DNA from: an uncultured bacterium
GTDB taxonomy: Bacteria; Methylomirabilota; Methylomirabilia; Rokubacteriales; CSP1-6
Assembly (NCBI GenBank): GCA_946479205.1
Contig: CAMLFJ010000117.1
Coordinates: 1-8,312 of the forward strand
Direction: 5' to 3'
DNA length: 8,312 bases
Shown here: in pieces, positions 6,051-8,312 of the stretch
How the letters are laid out: each line of letters begins with the position of its first letter
How positions within the stretch are numbered: position 1 is the first letter of the stretch
The notes under the pieces: generated by a model
Told to the model about the DNA's origin: nothing
Database searches by the model: none
What the model saw: only the letters and a program-made list of their open reading frames with translations
Program-made: the position numbers and the translations under genes

Positions 6051-6437
6051 ATGCAGGCGCCCATGCAATCCAAGCGCGTTCTCGTGGTGGATGACCAGAC
6101 CCCGGTGCGGGAGCTGGTCGCGGCGGTGCTCGCGGCGGACGGCCACTCGGTGGAGACCGCACGCGACGGCGCCGACGCGCTCCGGCTGCTCGACTCCGCG
6201 AAGCCCTACGATCTGATCGTGAGCGATCTGAAGATGCCGAGCCTCGACGGGCCCAGCCTCTACCTGGAGCTGACCCGGCGGTTTCCGGATACGCGCCCGC
6301 ACCTGCTTTTCATCTCGGGCTTCGTGGATTCGCCCGAGTACTCGGGGTTCCTCCACGGCACGCAGGTGCAGGTGCTGCTCAAGCCGTTCGCGGTGGACGA
6401 TCTCTCCCGCACGGTCCAGGGCCTGATCGGCTCGTAG
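6051..6437 (+). CDS. Single-domain response regulator (second receiver)
   Basis: A 128-residue stand-alone receiver domain (KRVLVVDDQTPVRELV). The acidic pair is Asp14-Asp15, the phospho-acceptor is Asp59 (LIVSDLKMPSLDG), the switch position is Ser89 in LLFISGF, and the conserved Lys is Lys111 (VLLKPF). The LLFISG-F stretch is of the kind seen in receivers attached to hybrid histidine kinases, so this may be a freed receiver of that type (inference). There is no DNA-binding or enzymatic domain. Starts at TTG 6033, ATG 6051 and ATG 6063 are all in frame with no strong ribosome site. 6051 is chosen, and 6063 (AGG five bases upstream) is nearly as good. It is clearly diverged from the preceding receiver, so it is not a recent duplicate. 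PhoX follows after 33 bases on the same strand. Confidence 0.88.
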   Translation: MQAPMQSKRVLVVDDQTPVRELVAAVLAADGHSVETARDGADALRLLDSAKPYDLIVSDLKMPSLDGPSLYLELTRRFPDTRPHLLFISGFVDSPEYSGFLHGTQVQVLLKPFAVDDLSRTVQGLIGS

Positions 6438-6470
6438 TTCTTCTGGACGCGGGCCGATCGCCGCGTCATC

Positions 6471-8312
6471 ATGCCGTCGATGCCCACCTTCTCCGACGTG
6501 CTCCGTGCGCGGCTGTCGCGCCGGAGTCTCCTGACCTCCGGCCTGGCCGCGGCCGGCCTGGGCTGGCTGGGGCCGGTGGCCTGGGCGGGCAGCCCGCTGG
6601 GCTTCACCGGCGTGCCGGCGTCGTCGGCCGACACGCTGGTGGTCCCGCGCGGCTACGTGGCGGAGGTCCTGTATGCCTGGGGCGATCCGATCTCGGATGG
6701 CCCCGCCTTCAAGCCGGACGCGAGCAACAGCGTGGACGATCAGCTCCGCCAGGCGGGCATGCACCACGACGGTATGCGGTTCTTCCCGCTCCCCGCCGGC
6801 CAGACCGGCTCGACCCACGGGCTGCTCGCCGTCAACCACGAGTACACGGACGACGGCCTGCTCCACCCGGACGGCATGCTGACCTGGACCGCCGAGAAGG
6901 TACGCAAGTCGCAGGCGGCCCACGGGGTCTCGGTGATCGAGATGCGGATGGACCGTGACCAGTGGCGCGTGATCCGGCCGTCGCGCTACGCGCGCCGGGT
7001 GACCGCGGCGACTCCGATGGGGCTCACCGGGCCGGCCGCCGGGCACCCGTGGATGCAGACCGCCTTCGATCCGGCCGGCCGCACCGTGCTCGGCACGATG
7101 AGCAACTGCGCGATGGGCTACACGCCGTGGGGCACCTATCTCACGTGCGAGGAGAACTTCCAGTTCTACTTCGTCAACCGCTCCGGGAGCGTGCCCGCGC
7201 TGCAGCAGCGGTACAACATCACCGATCGGGGCGGCGGGTACCGCTGGCACGAGTTCGACGAGCGCTTCGATGCCGCGCGCCATCCCAACGAGCCGAATCG
7301 CTTCGGCTGGGTGGTGGAGATCGACCCGTTCGATCCGTCGCGCCCGCCCGTCAAGCACACCGCGCTGGGCCGCTTCAAGCACGAGGGGGCCGCCCTCGCG
7401 GTGGCGCCGGACCAGCGGGTCGCCTTCTACATGGGCGACGACGAGCGCTTCGAGTACGTCTACAAGTTCGTGAGCCGCGATCCGGCCGGCCGGAACGCGC
7501 TCGAGCACGGCACGCTCTACGCGGCCCGCTTCGACGCCGACGGCACCGGGGTCTGGCTCGAGCTGGCCCCCGGACGGAACGGGCTCGACACGGGCGCGGG
7601 CTTCCCGAGCCAGGCCGAGATCTGCATCGCGCCGCGCCTGGCCGGGGAGATCGCGGGGGCGACCCGGATGGACCGCCCGGAGTGGATCGCGGTGCACCCG
7701 ACGACCGGCGAGGCCTACTGCGCGCTGACCTACAACGAGACGCGCGGCCAGGCCGGGCGCCCGGGGCCGGACGCGGCGAATCCGCGCGCGGAGAACGTGT
7801 ACGGTCACATCATCCGCTGGCGCGAGCGCGGCGGCGATCCGACCGCGACGCGCTTCGAATGGGACGTCTTCATCCTCTGCGGCGATCCCGCGAACGCCGA
7901 CCCGGCCCGGCGCGGGGACATCAAGGGCGACGTCTTCGGCTCGCCGGACGGCCTCTGGGTGGACGGGCGCGGCGTGCTGTGGATCCAGACCGACGTGACC
8001 ACCCGGCTCCTCCACAAGGGTGACTACGCGGGCATGGGCAACAACCAGATGCTGGCCGCGGATCCGGTCACGCGGGAAGTGCGGCGGTTCCTCACCGGCC
8101 CCCGCGGCTGCGAGATCACCGGGGCCACCGGCACGCCGGACGGGCGGACGCTCTTCGTGAACATCCAACATCCGGGGGAGACGCCGAGCGAGCGGAGTCA
8201 CCCGTCCACCCCGCAGGGGGTCAGCGCGTGGCCAGATGGGCCGAGCGGAGGACGTCCCCGCTCGGCCACCGTGGTGATCCGCCGCGCCGACGGCGGCGTG
8301 ATCGGCGCCTAG
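6471..8312 (+). CDS. phoX: PhoX-family alkaline phosphatase, Tat-exported
   Basis: A complete 613-residue protein whose TAG is the last codon of the window. The N-terminus has a twin-arginine motif (SRRSLLT, Arg17-Arg18), a mildly hydrophobic stretch and a likely cleavage after AWA (residue 39), so it is folded in the cytoplasm and exported by Tat. PhoX-type landmarks follow: SNCAMGYTPWGTYLTCEEN with Cys213 and Cys226-Glu227-Glu228, KHEG at 303-306, YMGDDERFEYVYKFV from 320, FVNIQHPGE at 562-570, and PRSATVVIRR near the end. Known PhoX enzymes release phosphate from phosphomonoesters using iron and calcium, with a Cys among the metal ligands; Cys213 is the natural candidate. Length is normal for the family. 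Some DUF839 members have other or unknown substrates, so activity is inferred. No Pho box is visible and the ribosome site is weak. Its position 33 bases behind a receiver gene may mean a shared transcript. Confidence 0.9.
   Translation: MPSMPTFSDVLRARLSRRSLLTSGLAAAGLGWLGPVAWAGSPLGFTGVPASSADTLVVPRGYVAEVLYAWGDPISDGPAFKPDASNSVDDQLRQAGMHHDGMRFFPLPAGQTGSTHGLLAVNHEYTDDGLLHPDGMLTWTAEKVRKSQAAHGVSVIEMRMDRDQWRVIRPSRYARRVTAATPMGLTGPAAGHPWMQTAFDPAGRTVLGTMSNCAMGYTPWGTYLTCEENFQFYFVNRSGSVPALQQRYNITDRGGGYRWHEFDERFDAARHPNEPNRFGWVVEIDPFDPSRPPVKHTALGRFKHEGAALAVAPDQRVAFYMGDDERFEYVYKFVSRDPAGRNALEHGTLYAARFDADGTGVWLELAPGRNGLDTGAGFPSQAEICIAPRLAGEIAGATRMDRPEWIAVHPTTGEAYCALTYNETRGQAGRPGPDAANPRAENVYGHIIRWRERGGDPTATRFEWDVFILCGDPANADPARRGDIKGDVFGSPDGLWVDGRGVLWIQTDVTTRLLHKGDYAGMGNNQMLAADPVTREVRRFLTGPRGCEITGATGTPDGRTLFVNIQHPGETPSERSHPSTPQGVSAWPDGPSGGRPRSATVVIRRADGGVIGA
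8239..8267. repeat. Inverted repeat inside the 3' end of phoX
   Basis: GGCCGAGCGG (8239-8248) is perfectly repeated in inverse as CCGCTCGGCC (8258-8267). The nine-base loop contains another palindrome, GGACGTCC (8250-8257). It falls in codons for a Gly/Pro/Ser-rich linker (WPDGPSGGRPRS), before the conserved PRSATVVI tail. No T run follows, so it is not a Rho-independent terminator. It may be a chance result of GC-rich linker codons or an mRNA 3'-end structure. Confidence 0.6.

Noticed and set aside
6425..6459. Inverted repeat GATCGGC/GCCGATC around the stop of the second receiver as a terminator
   Set aside because: The loop is 21 bases and no T run follows. A seven-base match is not rare at this GC content.
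5793..8201. 802-codon open frame on the minus strand opposite the second receiver and phoX
   Set aside because: The translation is repetitive His/Arg/Pro/Ala-rich sequence typical of antisense shadows. The plus-strand PhoX and receiver have clear family motifs.

Overview
The window is gene-dense, very GC-rich bacterial chromosome with short intergenic gaps. No rRNA, tRNA, CRISPR array, transposase or phage gene is visible. The base composition and gene mix (DsrE-like protein, SDR, OFA-like MFS carrier, large GAF protein, orphan receivers, PhoX) suggest an uncultivated soil or groundwater lineage such as Candidatus Rokubacteria (Methylomirabilota). That assignment is inference from general resemblance and is not shown by a marker gene.

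Left part, plus strand (1-1385): the C-terminal end of an unrecognised gene (1-150), a DsrE-like small sulfur-transfer/redox protein (210-569), and an SDR-family dehydrogenase (594-1385). The DsrE-like gene is the main point of interest. Its frame is interrupted by a single TGA at 444-446, exactly where I expect the family's reactive cysteine. The same frame then continues with good coding character to a TAG at 567-569, giving the normal family length. A hairpin with the geometry of a bacterial SECIS element (456-478) follows the TGA. The simplest reading is a selenoprotein with a U-G-A-C motif (Sec79, Cys82). A nonsense mutation or sequencing error is the alternative.

Middle part, minus strand (5345 down to 1382): a three-gene probable operon of an MFS carrier (4056-5345), a roughly 800-residue GAF-domain protein of unknown function (1615-4038) and a 72-residue predicted lipoprotein (1382-1600). 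The gaps are only 14-17 bases. The last gene meets the SDR gene tail to tail, with both stop codons inside one CTAG.

Right part, plus strand (5455-8312): two stand-alone CheY-like receiver proteins (5455-5871 and 6051-6437) with no kinase in view, then a Tat-exported PhoX-type alkaline phosphatase (6471-8312) complete to the last base of the window. Eight of the nine genes end in TAG and one in TGA, an uncommon preference for such GC-rich DNA.
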